Part shown: positions 1 to 11,300 of the stretch, piece by piece | Position numbering within the stretch: position 1 is the stretch's first letter | Layout: each line of letters begins with the position of its first letter | Source: Nemertoderma westbladi | Taxonomy: Eukaryota; Xenacoelomorpha; Nemertodermatida; Nemertodermatidae | Direction of reading: 5' to 3' | Length of the DNA: 30,056 nucleotides | NCBI GenBank assembly: GCA_032718475.1 | Contig: JAUCBJ010002441.1 | Location: forward strand, 1-30,056 | Program-made: the position numbers and the translations under genes | Notes under the pieces: generated by a model | Databases searched by the model: none | Told to the model about the DNA's origin: nothing | The model's input: the letters and a program-made list of their open reading frames with translations, nothing else

Positions 1-120
1 ACACACACACCCTACCGCCACACTCCACCACCCACCCCCTGCAGTCCATTCACCCACACCCCCCCCCCAACCTGATACTCATACATCACAAGATTATCTA
101 TATTATTTTTTTCTCTTTAG
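1..120. other. Intronic sequence at window edge, CA/C-rich
   Basis: The window opens with a short (AC)n run followed by C-rich low-complexity sequence. From about 85 it becomes a T-rich tract ending in a splice-acceptor-like TTTCTCTTTAG at 110-120. No coding signal is seen before the acceptor, so this is probably the end of an intron. Confidence 0.4.
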
Positions 121-206
121 TAAAATCTCATCACGCTTCTAAGTTGATATCTCAGGATGAGCTGCAAAACGTTATAGACTTTCTGAGCGGAACCTACGTG
201 GCGCCG
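121..206 (+). CDS. Candidate internal exon of the Ser/Pro-rich gene
   Basis: A good acceptor (T-rich tract then TTTAG) precedes an open frame that starts two bases in and reads through SQDELQNVIDFLSGTYV. A possible donor CCG|GTAACG ends the exon in phase 0, which matches the phase-0 starts at 996 and 2266. Alternatively the frame runs on to a TAG at 312-314, making this the terminal exon of another gene, with the stop inside a 19-bp tandem repeat. I do not recognise the protein. The DELQNVIDFL stretch looks like a short amphipathic helix followed by a Pro-rich linker. Confidence 0.35.
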
Positions 207-290
207 GTAACGCCCCCAGCGGGAACACCAGAGATTCGATGTCAGGGTGTTATTGGGGAAGAGGAGACGCCTAGTGAATACTCAGAAAAA

Positions 291-345
291 GTTAGTGAAA
301 TAAACAAAAGTTAGTGAAATAAACAAAAGTTAGTAAAATAAACGA
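291..345. repeat. Three 19-bp tandem repeats
   Basis: The unit GTTAGTGAAATAAACAAAA occurs perfectly at 291-309 and 310-328 and imperfectly at 329-345. Each unit carries an in-frame TAG in one frame. This affects whether the exon starting at 121 ends here. Confidence 0.85.
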
Positions 346-995
346 AGGCCGTAAAGTAATGACCTAAATACTCGAAGAGAGAGAGTCACACTAAACTATA
401 ATACAGACGAACAATCGGAGCAGGCCTACTAACTGTGGGGCGAGCCACGAAGTGAGTGAGCCTTAGCGTAGTGGTACCATTAATCAACCTGTCGTTCTGT
501 CGTTCGCGTTCAATTTTAAACGTTAATAACTCGGCCAATCTTTGATGAAATCTATCCAAACTTGGTACACATGTTGTTTGGCAAAAGTTTAGAAATTTTC
601 CAAGTAGAATTTCCGTGTGGCCTTCGAGAAGCTAAGATAATAGCAGTTAATTAGTTAATTAAGTTGATTACGGTGAAAACACCATTTTCAACCTGCCTTT
701 TAAAGGAAATTAATTGTTTTACAGTATAAGATTTAAATAATTATACTTAAAAATTATACAGATGTAATCCACATACGCCATTCTATTATAGTTTTTAATT
801 AGTTCAAGTGATTTGCTTTAATAAATGTGTCTTTAATTGATCTAAACGTAATTAAACGGCACAATTATTGAGTACAAATTTAATCCTTCCCATTATTGGT
901 CAAGTCTCTGCTGGTGTGGAGCTAGCTAGCTGGGAGTTGTGGCTGTAGACTAACCAGAGAGGAATTGTAATAGGCAACCAGTATTGCTATTCCAG
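346..995. other. Non-coding, probably intronic
   Basis: AT-rich sequence with no convincing exon or RNA gene. Short palindromic words such as GCTAGCTAGC (near 921) and TTAATTAGTTAATTAA (near 648) are present. The segment ends in an acceptor-like ATTGCTATTCCAG at 983-995. Confidence 0.4.
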
Positions 996-1161
996 CCCAG
1001 ACAGCATTCTTTAAATCCAACATCCCAACATCCTTCCTGTATTCCAATTCCTATTGACTCTACTATAAGTGTTGTATTATTATCACTATCACTGAATTGT
1101 GTTTATTATAGGCTGGACGGGCCGCATAACCGTTCGACTACTACTACTATTGCTATCTCAG
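996..1161 (+). CDS. Candidate exon, weak
   Basis: Acceptor CTATTCCAG (to 995) and donor CAG|GTAAAT (1162) bound one open frame, beginning PRQHSLNPTSQHPSC and ending with a Ser/Thr-rich stretch RSTTTTIAIS. A second acceptor, TTTATTATAG, lies inside at 1102-1111, so a 50-base exon 1112-1161 is an alternative. The exon ends in phase 1. It joins in frame to a weak acceptor at 2326 (exon 2327-2390) but not to the better acceptor at 2265. The hydrophobic middle (about residues 25-38) is unusual for the surrounding protein and may be unspliced intron. No family is recognised. Confidence 0.3.
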
Positions 1162-1520
1162 GTAAATGACAGATATAATAACATAAATACAATCCATGGC
1201 ATGGCTGTTGTAGGCTTCTGAAATAGTTTATTCCACAATGTATATGTCTGGTTATTTTTTAATTGAATTTTTGCAAAGTAGTAAAATTAATGTTCTTAAA
1301 AATAATATTATTATTTTATATGTAACCTAGGAAATTAGCTACATTTTTTCGCTGCAGCTTTAAGAGTGTACATTGATTTAATATTATTTCAATACCCATA
1401 TTACTACATCGGCATAAGATGCGTTGGCGTTGTATCACACATCTCCACATATCACACATCTCCACATAGATGTATCAACAGTTACTCGCACAGTTTCGAA
1501 ACTTCGCATAGTTATAACTG

Positions 1521-1820
1521 TATAAAGATCGTCAGTCTGCGTTTAGGAAAAATATTTTATGACAAAACAGGACAAGCGACGAGCGCAACGAGGCATATAA
1601 TGAAGACGAGTACTGCGTTGACTAAATTATTATATAAACCACCTGGCTTCACATATTGATCGCATCCCTAGTTATTATTATTATAAAGATCGTCCTAGCC
1701 TGCGTTTAAGAAATATATTTAAATACAAAACAGGACGAACGCAACGAGGCTTATAATGAAAACGAGTACTGCGTTTATTATATTCCTATAAACCACCTGG
1801 CTTTGCATATTGAACGTGCG
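1521..1820. repeat. Diverged tandem duplication, unit about 140 bp
   Basis: The stretch 1521-1662 (starts TATAAAGATCGTC, ends near CCACCTGGCTTC) recurs at 1682-1820 with small indels, an offset of about 161 bp. Shared landmarks are CAAAACAGGAC, GCAACGAGGC, ACGAGTACTGCGTT and AAACCACCTGGCTT. The function is unknown; it may be part of a degenerate mobile element. Confidence 0.75.
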
Positions 1821-2265
1821 ATTGGAAATAAGTTCGTGCTACCCTTCCGTGGGTGGTAGATGTCGCGGTTATGTATTGGTGGTTGGGAAGGGTGGGGGGG
1901 GGGGGGAGATTAAAAGGGGTGAACACGTACTGTCCCCCTTTCTTTGATTGATTGGTGGTGTGGGTAAATTTCTCAAAACCTGATTTTGTGATACAGTCGC
2001 TCAATTTTAATTTGTATCTCATAACTGGGCCTCGTGCTGCGCGAAGGCCCCACGAACGTGTAGACTACTACACTGCAGTACTACAACTAACTAACAGTGA
2101 GTTGTTAGTCTTTCTGAGACTTGTTTACATACTAAATCTGGTGAAAGCATGAAAGTTCTTTGATGAATATGAGTTTTCCAGTAGCAATATTATTCCTGAT
2201 AACTAAAGTACGTGAACTAACTACATATTTTGATTCTTGATATTTTTTTGTTTATGATATTGAAG
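1821..2265. other. Non-coding, with 13-base G run
   Basis: Probably intronic. It holds a G13 run at 1894-1906 inside a G-rich patch and otherwise AT-rich sequence. It ends in a good acceptor: a T-rich tract then GATATTGAAG at 2256-2265. Confidence 0.4.
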
Positions 2266-2390
2266 GTTGGTTATGATATAACCCGAACTAATTCCTGGCC
2301 GATAACTCGGAACAACGATTGTAAAGAATGCCGGAATCTACCTGTAAGCGGATTCTCGCGAGGGTTTCCGGACAGTCAGATATTCCCGAG
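2266..2390 (+). CDS. Exon of the Ser/Pro-rich gene
   Basis: The acceptor at 2264-2265 follows a T-rich tract, and the donor GAG|GTAAGA at 2391 is strong. The frame is open throughout and reads ...DCKECRNLPVSGFSRGF and on to PDSQIFPR across the splice into 5798. A weaker internal acceptor at 2325-2326 would give a shorter exon, 2327-2390, compatible with the exon ending at 1161. The last 12 bases and the first part of the following intron resemble the unit of the 45-bp minisatellite 280 bp downstream. Confidence 0.5.
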
Positions 2391-5300
2391 GTAAGAGAAA
2401 CAACGCCGCCCGGTATCGTGAGGAATAACATCAAAAATTTTATTTTTTTTATTAATTTTTTTTATTAAGTGTATTATAGCGCTTATTTCTGTCTTATAAC
2501 CTATACATATACTAATTCGTTTATTGTTTTGATTAGATTCAGCCCTTCTGTAAAATGGGTTTTTACTGAAAACCTGCTATTATTTACAAGGGGGTAAATT
2601 GCAAATTGAAATTTAACAGCATAAAGTTTGGTATACTTCACATTGGTACACTTCCAACAATCGACCAGATATACAGATATTATTATACCCAAGGTAAGGG
2701 AAACAACCCGACACCATAGAACTGATATTATACCCAAGGTAAGGGAAACAACCCGACACCATAGAACTGATATTATACCCAAGGTAAGGGAAACAACCCG
2801 ACACCATAGAACTGATATTATACCCAAGGTAAGGGAAACAACCCGACACCATAGAACTGATATTATACCCAAGGTAAGGGAAACAACCCGACACCATAGA
2901 ACTGATATTATACCCAAGGTAAGGGAAACAACCCGACACCATAGAACTGATATTATACCCAAGGTAAGGGAAACAACCCGACACCATAGAACTGATATTA
3001 TACCCAAGGTAAGGGAAACAACCCGACACCATAGAACTGATATTATACCCAAGGTAAGGGAAACAACCCGACACCATAGAACTGATATTATACCCAAGGT
3101 AAGGGAAACAACCCGACACCATAGAACTGATATTATACCCAAGGTAAGGGAAACAACCCGACACCATAGAACTGATATTATACCCAAGGTAAGGGAAACA
3201 ACCCGACACCATAGAACTGATATTATACCCAAGGTAAGGGAAACAACCCGACACCATAGAACTGATATTATACCCAAGGTAAGGGAAACAACCCGACACC
3301 ATAGAACTGATATTATACCCAAGGTAAGGGAAACAACCCGACACCATAGAACTGATATTATACCCAAGGTAAGGGAAACAACCCGACACCATAGAACTGA
3401 TATTATACCCAAGGTAAGGGAAACAACCCGACACCATAGAACTGATATTATACCCAAGGTAAGGGAAACAACCCGACACCATAGAACTGATATTATACCC
3501 AAGGTAAGGGAAACAACCCGACACCATAGAACTGATATTATACCCAAGGTAAGGGAAACAACCCGACACCATAGAACTGATATTATACCCAAGGTAAGGG
3601 AAACAACCCGACACCATAGAACTGATATTATACCCAAGGTAAGGGAAACAACCCGACACCATAGAACTGATATTATACCCAAGGTAAGGGAAACAACCCG
3701 ACACCATAGAACTGATATTATACCCAAGGTAAGGGAAACAACCCGACACCATAGAACTGATATTATACCCAAGGTAAGGGAAACAACCCGACACCATAGA
3801 ACTGATATTATACCCAAGGTAAGGGAAACAACCCGACACCATAGAACTGATATTATACCCAAGGTAAGGGAAACAACCCGACACCATAGAACTGATATTA
3901 TACCCAAGGTAAGGGAAACAACCCGACACCATAGAACTGATATTATACCCAAGGTAAGGGAAACAACCCGACACCATAGAACTGATATTATACCCAAGGT
4001 AAGGGAAACAACCCGACACCATAGAACTGATATTATACCCAAGGTAAGGGAAACAACCCGACACCATAGAACTGATATTATACCCAAGGTAAGGGAAACA
4101 ACCCGACACCATCGAACTGATATTATACCCAAGGTAAGGGAAACAACCCGACACCATAGAACTGATATTATACCCAAGGTAAGGGAAACAACCCGACACC
4201 ATCGAACTGATATTATACCCAAGGTAAGGGAAACAACCCGACACCATAGAACTGATATTATACCCAAGGTAAGGGAAACAACCCGACACCATAGAACTGA
4301 TATTATACCCAAGGTAAGGGAAACAACCCGACACCATAGAACTGATATTATACCCAAGGTAAGGGAAACAACCCGACACCATAGAACTGATATTATACCC
4401 AAGGTAAGGGAAACAACCCGACACCATAGAACTGATATTATACCCAAGGTAAGGGAAACAACCCGACACCATAGAACTGATATTATACCCAAGGTAAGGG
4501 AAACAACCCGACACCATAGAACTGATATTATACCCAAGGTAAGGGAAACAACCCGACACCATAGAACTGATATTATACCCAAGGTAAGGGAAACAACCCG
4601 ACACCATAGAACTGATATTATACCCAAGGTAAGGGAAACAACCCGACACCATAGAACTGATATTATACCCAAGGTAAGGGAAACAACCCGACACCATAGA
4701 ACTGATATTATACCCAAGGTAAGGGAAACAACCCGACACCATAGAACTGATATTATACCCAAGGTAAGGGAAACAACCCGACACCATAGAACTGATATTA
4801 TACCCAAGGTAAGGGAAACAACCCGACACCATCGAACTGATATTATACCCAAGGTAAGGGAAACAACCCGACACCATAGAACTGATATTATACCCAAGGT
4901 AAGGGAAACAACCCGACACCATAGAACTGATATTATACCCAAGGTAAGGGAAACAACCCGACACCATAGAACTGATATTATACCCAAGGTAAGGGAAACA
5001 ACCCGACACCATAGAACTGATATTATACCCAAGGTAAGGGAAACAACCCGACACCATAGAACTGATATTATACCCAAGGTAAGGGAAACAACCCGACACC
5101 ATAGAACTGATATTATACCCAAGGTAAGGGAAACAACCCGACACCATAGAACTGATATTATACCCAAGGTAAGGGAAACAACCCGACACCATAGAACTGA
5201 TATTATACCCAAGGTAAGGGAAACAACCCGACACCATAGAACTGATATTATACCCAAGGTAAGGGAAACAACCCGACACCATAGAACTGATATTATACCC

Positions 5301-8300
5301 AAGGTAAGGGAAACAACCCGACACCATAGAACTGATATTATACCCAAGGTAAGGGAAACAACCCGACACCATAGAACTGATATTATACCCAAGGTAAGGG
5401 AAACAACCCGACACCATAGAACTGATATTATACCCAAGGTAAGGGAAACAACCCGACACCATAGAACTGATATTATACCCAAGGTAAGGGAAACAACCCG
5501 ACACCATAGAACTGATATTATACCCAAGGTAAGGGAAACAACCCGACACCATAGAACTGATATTATACCCAAGGTAAGGGAAACAACCCGACACCATAGA
5601 ACTGATATTATACCCAAGGTAAGGGAAACAACCCGACACCATAGAACTGATATTATACCCAAGGTAAGGGAAACAACCCGACACCATAGAACTTCGCAGT
5701 CAATCAATATTATTATCCTATTTGGCATTAAAGTCACTTTATATTATATTATATATATTTATATTATATTTATATATCACTAATTATCACTTTTCAGGGC
5801 ATTCGGTGGCAGCGCCCTCACCTCGTCCCCATGGCAACCCCGACACCCGGTCCAGTCTGCCAACACCCTGGGGATCCCTCGCCGCGGCTGGCCAGGTAAA
5901 CCCTCGTCCGGAGGCGGATCCTGCGAGTCGATGACGTCATCTTTCGGGTCGGGACCCATCGATACCGGCTCCTCCAGCGACGAGAGCTGCAAATCGGATA
6001 ACGAGGAAGGCGTTAACAACTTCCTACCGGTAGATGGCGCTAATAATTTTCTACTCGGTCTCGGATTGGCCGGCGGCGAACTCATGTCCTCCCTACATCA
6101 TCGTCGTCATAGCGACGATGGAGGGGCCGCCTCGATGCTTCGCGAGTCGCCTAGCAACCACACATGGCCCCCCACTTCGCCTTGGGCCTCCCGTGCCGGA
6201 TCGGCCAATCTCTCCCCCGGCCTGTCCCCCAGCCCCATGGGATTCCAGTCCCCGAGTCCCGTGGCCTTCCAATCTCCCAGTCCCATGGGCTTCCAGTCCC
6301 CTAGTCCGATGGGCGGAAACACCCCCAGTCCCGTGCCCCCGACCTCCTACCCCCACCATGTCGGTTCCTCTCTCTCGTTCCAGAGTCCTAGCGGGCCGGA
6401 ATGGCACTCCAACCCAGACACCACTCAGCAGACTCCTCCCACATCCGGCGACCTACAGCCAAGCACATCTGGTGAGTGAATGTGGGTAGTTCCATATAAG
6501 TATAGTTGACTTCCTGGGACTGGTTGAGGGGCTCCTCCTTCACACTATCATTACACGAACTATCATTGACTACCTGGGACTGGTTGAGGGGCTCCTCCCT
6601 CACACTATCATTACACGAACTATCATTGACTACCTGGGACTGGTTGAGGGGCTCCTCCTTCACACTATCATTACACGAACTATCATTGACTACCTGGGAC
6701 TGTTTGAGGGGCTCCTCCTTCACACTATCATTACACGAACTATCATTGACTACCTGGGACTGGTTGAGGGGCTCCTCCTTCACACTATTTTTACACGAAC
6801 TATCATTGACTACCTGGGACTGGTTGAGGGGCTCCTCCTCCACACTATCATTACACGAACTATCATTGACTACCTGGGACTGGTTGAGGGGCTCCTCCCT
6901 CACACTATCATTACACGAACTATCATTGACTACCTGGGACTGGTTGAGGGGCTCCTCCTTCACACTATCATTACACGAACTATCATTGACTACCTGGGAC
7001 TGGTTGAGGTACTCCTCCTCCACACTATCATTACACGAACTATCATTGACTACCTGGGACTGGTTGAGGGGCTCCTCCTTCACACTATCATTACACGAAC
7101 TATCATTGACTACCTGGGACTGGTTGAGGGGCTCCTCCCTCACACTGTCATTACACGAACTATCATTGACTACCTGGGACTGGTTGAAGGGCTCCTCCTT
7201 CACACTATCATTACACGAACTATCATTGACTACCTGGGACTGGTTGAGGGGCTCCTCCTTTACACTATCATTACACGAACTATCATTGATTACCTTGGAC
7301 TGGTTGACGGGCTCCTACTTCACACTATTATTACACGAACTATCAATGACTACCTGGGACTGGTTGAGGGGCTCCTCCTTCACACTATCATTACACGAAC
7401 TATCATTGACTACCTGGGACTGGTTGACGGGCTCCTACTTCACACTATTATTACACGAACTGTCAATGACTACCTGGGACTGGTTGAGGGGCTCCTCCTT
7501 CACACTATCATTACACGAACTATCATTGACTACCTTGAACTGGTTGAGGGGCTCCTCCTTCACACTATCATTACACGAACTATCATTGACTACCTGGGAC
7601 TGGTTGAGGGGCTCCTCCTTCACACTATCATTACACGAACTATCATTGACTACCTCGGACTGGTTGAGGGGCACCTCCCTCACACTATCATTACACGAAC
7701 TATCATTGACTACCTGGGACTGGTTGAGGGGCTCCTCCTTCACACTATCATTACACGAGCTATCATTGACTACCTGGGACTGGTTGAGGGGCTCCTCCTT
7801 CACACTATCATTACACGAACTATCATTGACTACCTGGGACTGTTTGAGGGGCTCCTCCTTCACACTATCATTACACGAACTATCATTGACTACCTCGGAC
7901 TGGTTGAGGGGCTCATCCTTCACACTATCATTACACGAACTATCATTGACTACCTGGGACTGTTTGAGGGGCTCCTCCTTCACACTATCATTACACGAAC
8001 TATCATTGACTACCTGGGACTGGTTGAGGGTCTCCTCCTTCACACTATCATTACACGAACTATCATTGACTACATGGGACTGTTTGAGGGGCTCCTCCTT
8101 CACACTATCATTACACGAACTATCATTGACTACCTCGGACTGGTTGAGGGGCTCATCCTTCACACTATCATTACACGAACTATCATTGACTACCTGGGAC
8201 TGTTTGAGGGGCTCCTCCTTCACACTATCATTACACGAACTATCATTGACTACCTGGGTCTGGTTGAGGGGCTCCTACTTCACACTATTATTACACGAAC

Positions 8301-11300
8301 TATCATTGACTACCTGGGACTGGTTGAGGGGCTCCTCCTTCACACTATTATTACACGAACTATCATTGACTACCTGGGACTGTTTGAGGGGCTCCTCCTT
8401 CACACTATCATTACACGAACTATCATTGACTACCTGGGACTGGTAGAGGGGCTCCTCCTTCACATTATTATTACACGAACTATCATTGACTACCTGGGAC
8501 TGGTTGAGGGGCTCCTCCCCCACACTATCATTACACGAACTATCATTGACTACCTGGGACTGTTTGAGGGGCTCCTCCTTCACACTATTATTACACGAAC
8601 TATCATTGACTACCTGGGACTGTTTGAGGGGCTCCTCCTTCACACTATCATTACACGAACTATCATTGACTACCTGGGACTGGTTGAGGGGCTCCTCCTT
8701 CACACTATCATTACACGAACTATCATTGATTACCTGGGACTGGTTGAGGGGCTCCTACTTCACACTATTATTACACGAACTATCATTGACTACCTGGGAC
8801 TGGTTGAGGGGCTCCTCCTTCACACTATTATTACACGAACTATCATTGACTACCTGGGACTGGTTGAGGGGCTCCTCCTTCACACTATTATTACACGAAC
8901 TATCATTGACTACCTGGGACTGGTTGAGGGGCTCCTCCTTCACACTATTATTACACGAACTATCAATGACTACCTGGGACTGGTTGAGGGGCTCCTACTT
9001 CACACTATTATTACACGAACTATCATTGACTACCTGGGACTGGTTGAGGGGCTCCTACTTCACACTATTATTACACGAACTATCAATGACTACCTGGGAC
9101 TGGTTGAGGGGTTCCTCCTTCACACTATTATTACACGAACTATCATTGACTACCTGGGACTGGTTGAGGTGCTCCTACTTCACACTATTATTACACGAAC
9201 TATCATTGACTACCTGGGACTGGTTGAGGGGCTCCTCCTTCACACTATCATTACACGAACTATCATTGACTACCTGGGACTGGTTGAGGGGCTCCTACTT
9301 CACACTATCATTACACGAACTATCATTGACTACCTGGGACTGGTTGAGGAGCTCCTCCTTCACACTATTATTACACGAACTATCATTGACTACCTGGGAC
9401 TGGTTGAGGGGCTCCTACTTCACACTATTATTACAAGATCTAACAATGACTAACTGGGACTGGTTGAGGGGCTCCTACTTCACACTATCATTACACGAAC
9501 TATCATTGACTACCTGGGACTGGTTGAGGGGCTCCTCCTTCACACTATAATTACACGAACTATCATTGACTACCTGGGACTGGTAGAGGGGCTCCTACTT
9601 CACACTATCATTTCACGAACTATCATTGACTACCTGGGACTGGTTGAGGGGCTCCTCCTTCACACAATCATTACACGAACTATCATTGACTACCTGGGAC
9701 TGGTTGAGGGGCTCCTACTTCACACTATCATTACACGAACTATCATTGACTACCTGGGACTGGTTGAGGGGCTCCTCCTTCACACTATCATTACACGAAC
9801 TATCATTGACTATCTGGGACTGGTTGAGTGGCTCCTACTTCACACTATCATTACGCGAACTATCATTGACTACCTGGGACTGGTTGAGGGGCTCCTCCTT
9901 CACACTATTATTACACGAACTATCATTGACTACCTGGGACTGTTTGAGGGGCTCCTCCTTCACACTATCATTACACGAACTATCATTGACTACCTGGGAC
10001 TGTTTGAGGGGCTCCTCCTTCACACTATCATTACACGAACTATCATTGACTACCTGGGACTGGTAGAGGGGCTCCTCCTTCACATTATTATTACACGAAC
10101 TATCATTGACTACCTGGGACTGGTTGAGGGGCTCCTCCCCCACACTATCATTACACGAACTATCATTGACTACCTGGGACTGGTTGAGGGGCTCCTGCTT
10201 CACACTATTATTACACGAACTATCATTGACTACCTGGGATTGGTTGAGGGGCTCCTACTTCACACTATTATTACACGAACTATCATTGACTACCTGGGAC
10301 TGGTTGAGGGGCTCCTCCTTCACACTATCATTACACGAACTATCATTGACTACCTGGGACTGTTTGAGGGGCTCCTACTTCACACTATTATTACACGAAC
10401 TATCATTGACTACCTGGGACTGGTTGAGGGGCTCCTCCTTCACACTATCATTACACGAACTATCATTTACTACCTGGGACTGGTTGAGGGGCTCCTACTT
10501 CACACTATCATTACACGAACTATCATTGACTACCTGGGACTGGTTGAGGGGCTCCTCCTTCACACTATCATTACACGAACTATCATTGACTAACTGGGAC
10601 TGGTTGAGGGGCTCCTCTTCACACTATCATTACACGAACTATCATTGACTACCTGGGACTGGTTGAGGGGCTCCTCCTTCACACTATTATTACACGAACT
10701 ATCATTGACTACCTGGGACTGGTTGAGGGGCTCCTACTTCACACTATTATTATACAAACCTATCATTGACTACCTGGGACTGGTTGAGGGGCTCCTCCTT
10801 CACACTATCATTACACGAACTATCATTGACTACCTGGGACTGGTTGAGGGGCTCCTCCTTCACACTATCATTACACGAACTATCATTTACTACCTGGGAC
10901 TGGTTGAGGGGCTCCTCCTTCACACTATCATTACACGAACTATCATTGACTACCTGGGACTGGTTGAGGGGCTCCTCCTTCACACTATCATTACACGAAC
11001 TATCATTTACTACCTGGGACTGGTTGAGGGGCTCCTCCTTCACACTATCATTACACGAACTATCATTTACTACCTGGGACTGGTTGAGGGGCTCCTCCTT
11101 CACACTATCATTACACGAACTATCATTGACTACCTGGGACTGGTTAAGGGGCTCCTCCTCCACACTATCATTACACGAACTATCATTGACTACCTGGGAA
11201 TGGTTGAGGGGCTCCTACTTCACACTATCATTACACGAACTATCATTGACTACCTGGGACTGGTTGAGGGGCTCCTCCTCCACACTATCATTACACGAAC

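Noticed and set aside
1069-1111. A 43-base mini-intron inside the exon 996-1161
   Set aside because: None of the possible donor positions preserves the frame, and the length is below the usual minimum for animal introns.
2501-5783. Three overlapping open frames of about 1020-1080 codons on both strands across the 45-bp array
   Set aside because: They exist only because 45 is divisible by three and the unit lacks stops. The ends run into AT-rich non-coding sequence, there is no start context or flanking exon, and the array lies in an intron.
5798-6471. MED14 or ULK-type kinase tail
   Set aside because: Both have SP-rich disordered regions, but none of the conserved segments flanking those regions are found in the neighbouring exons.
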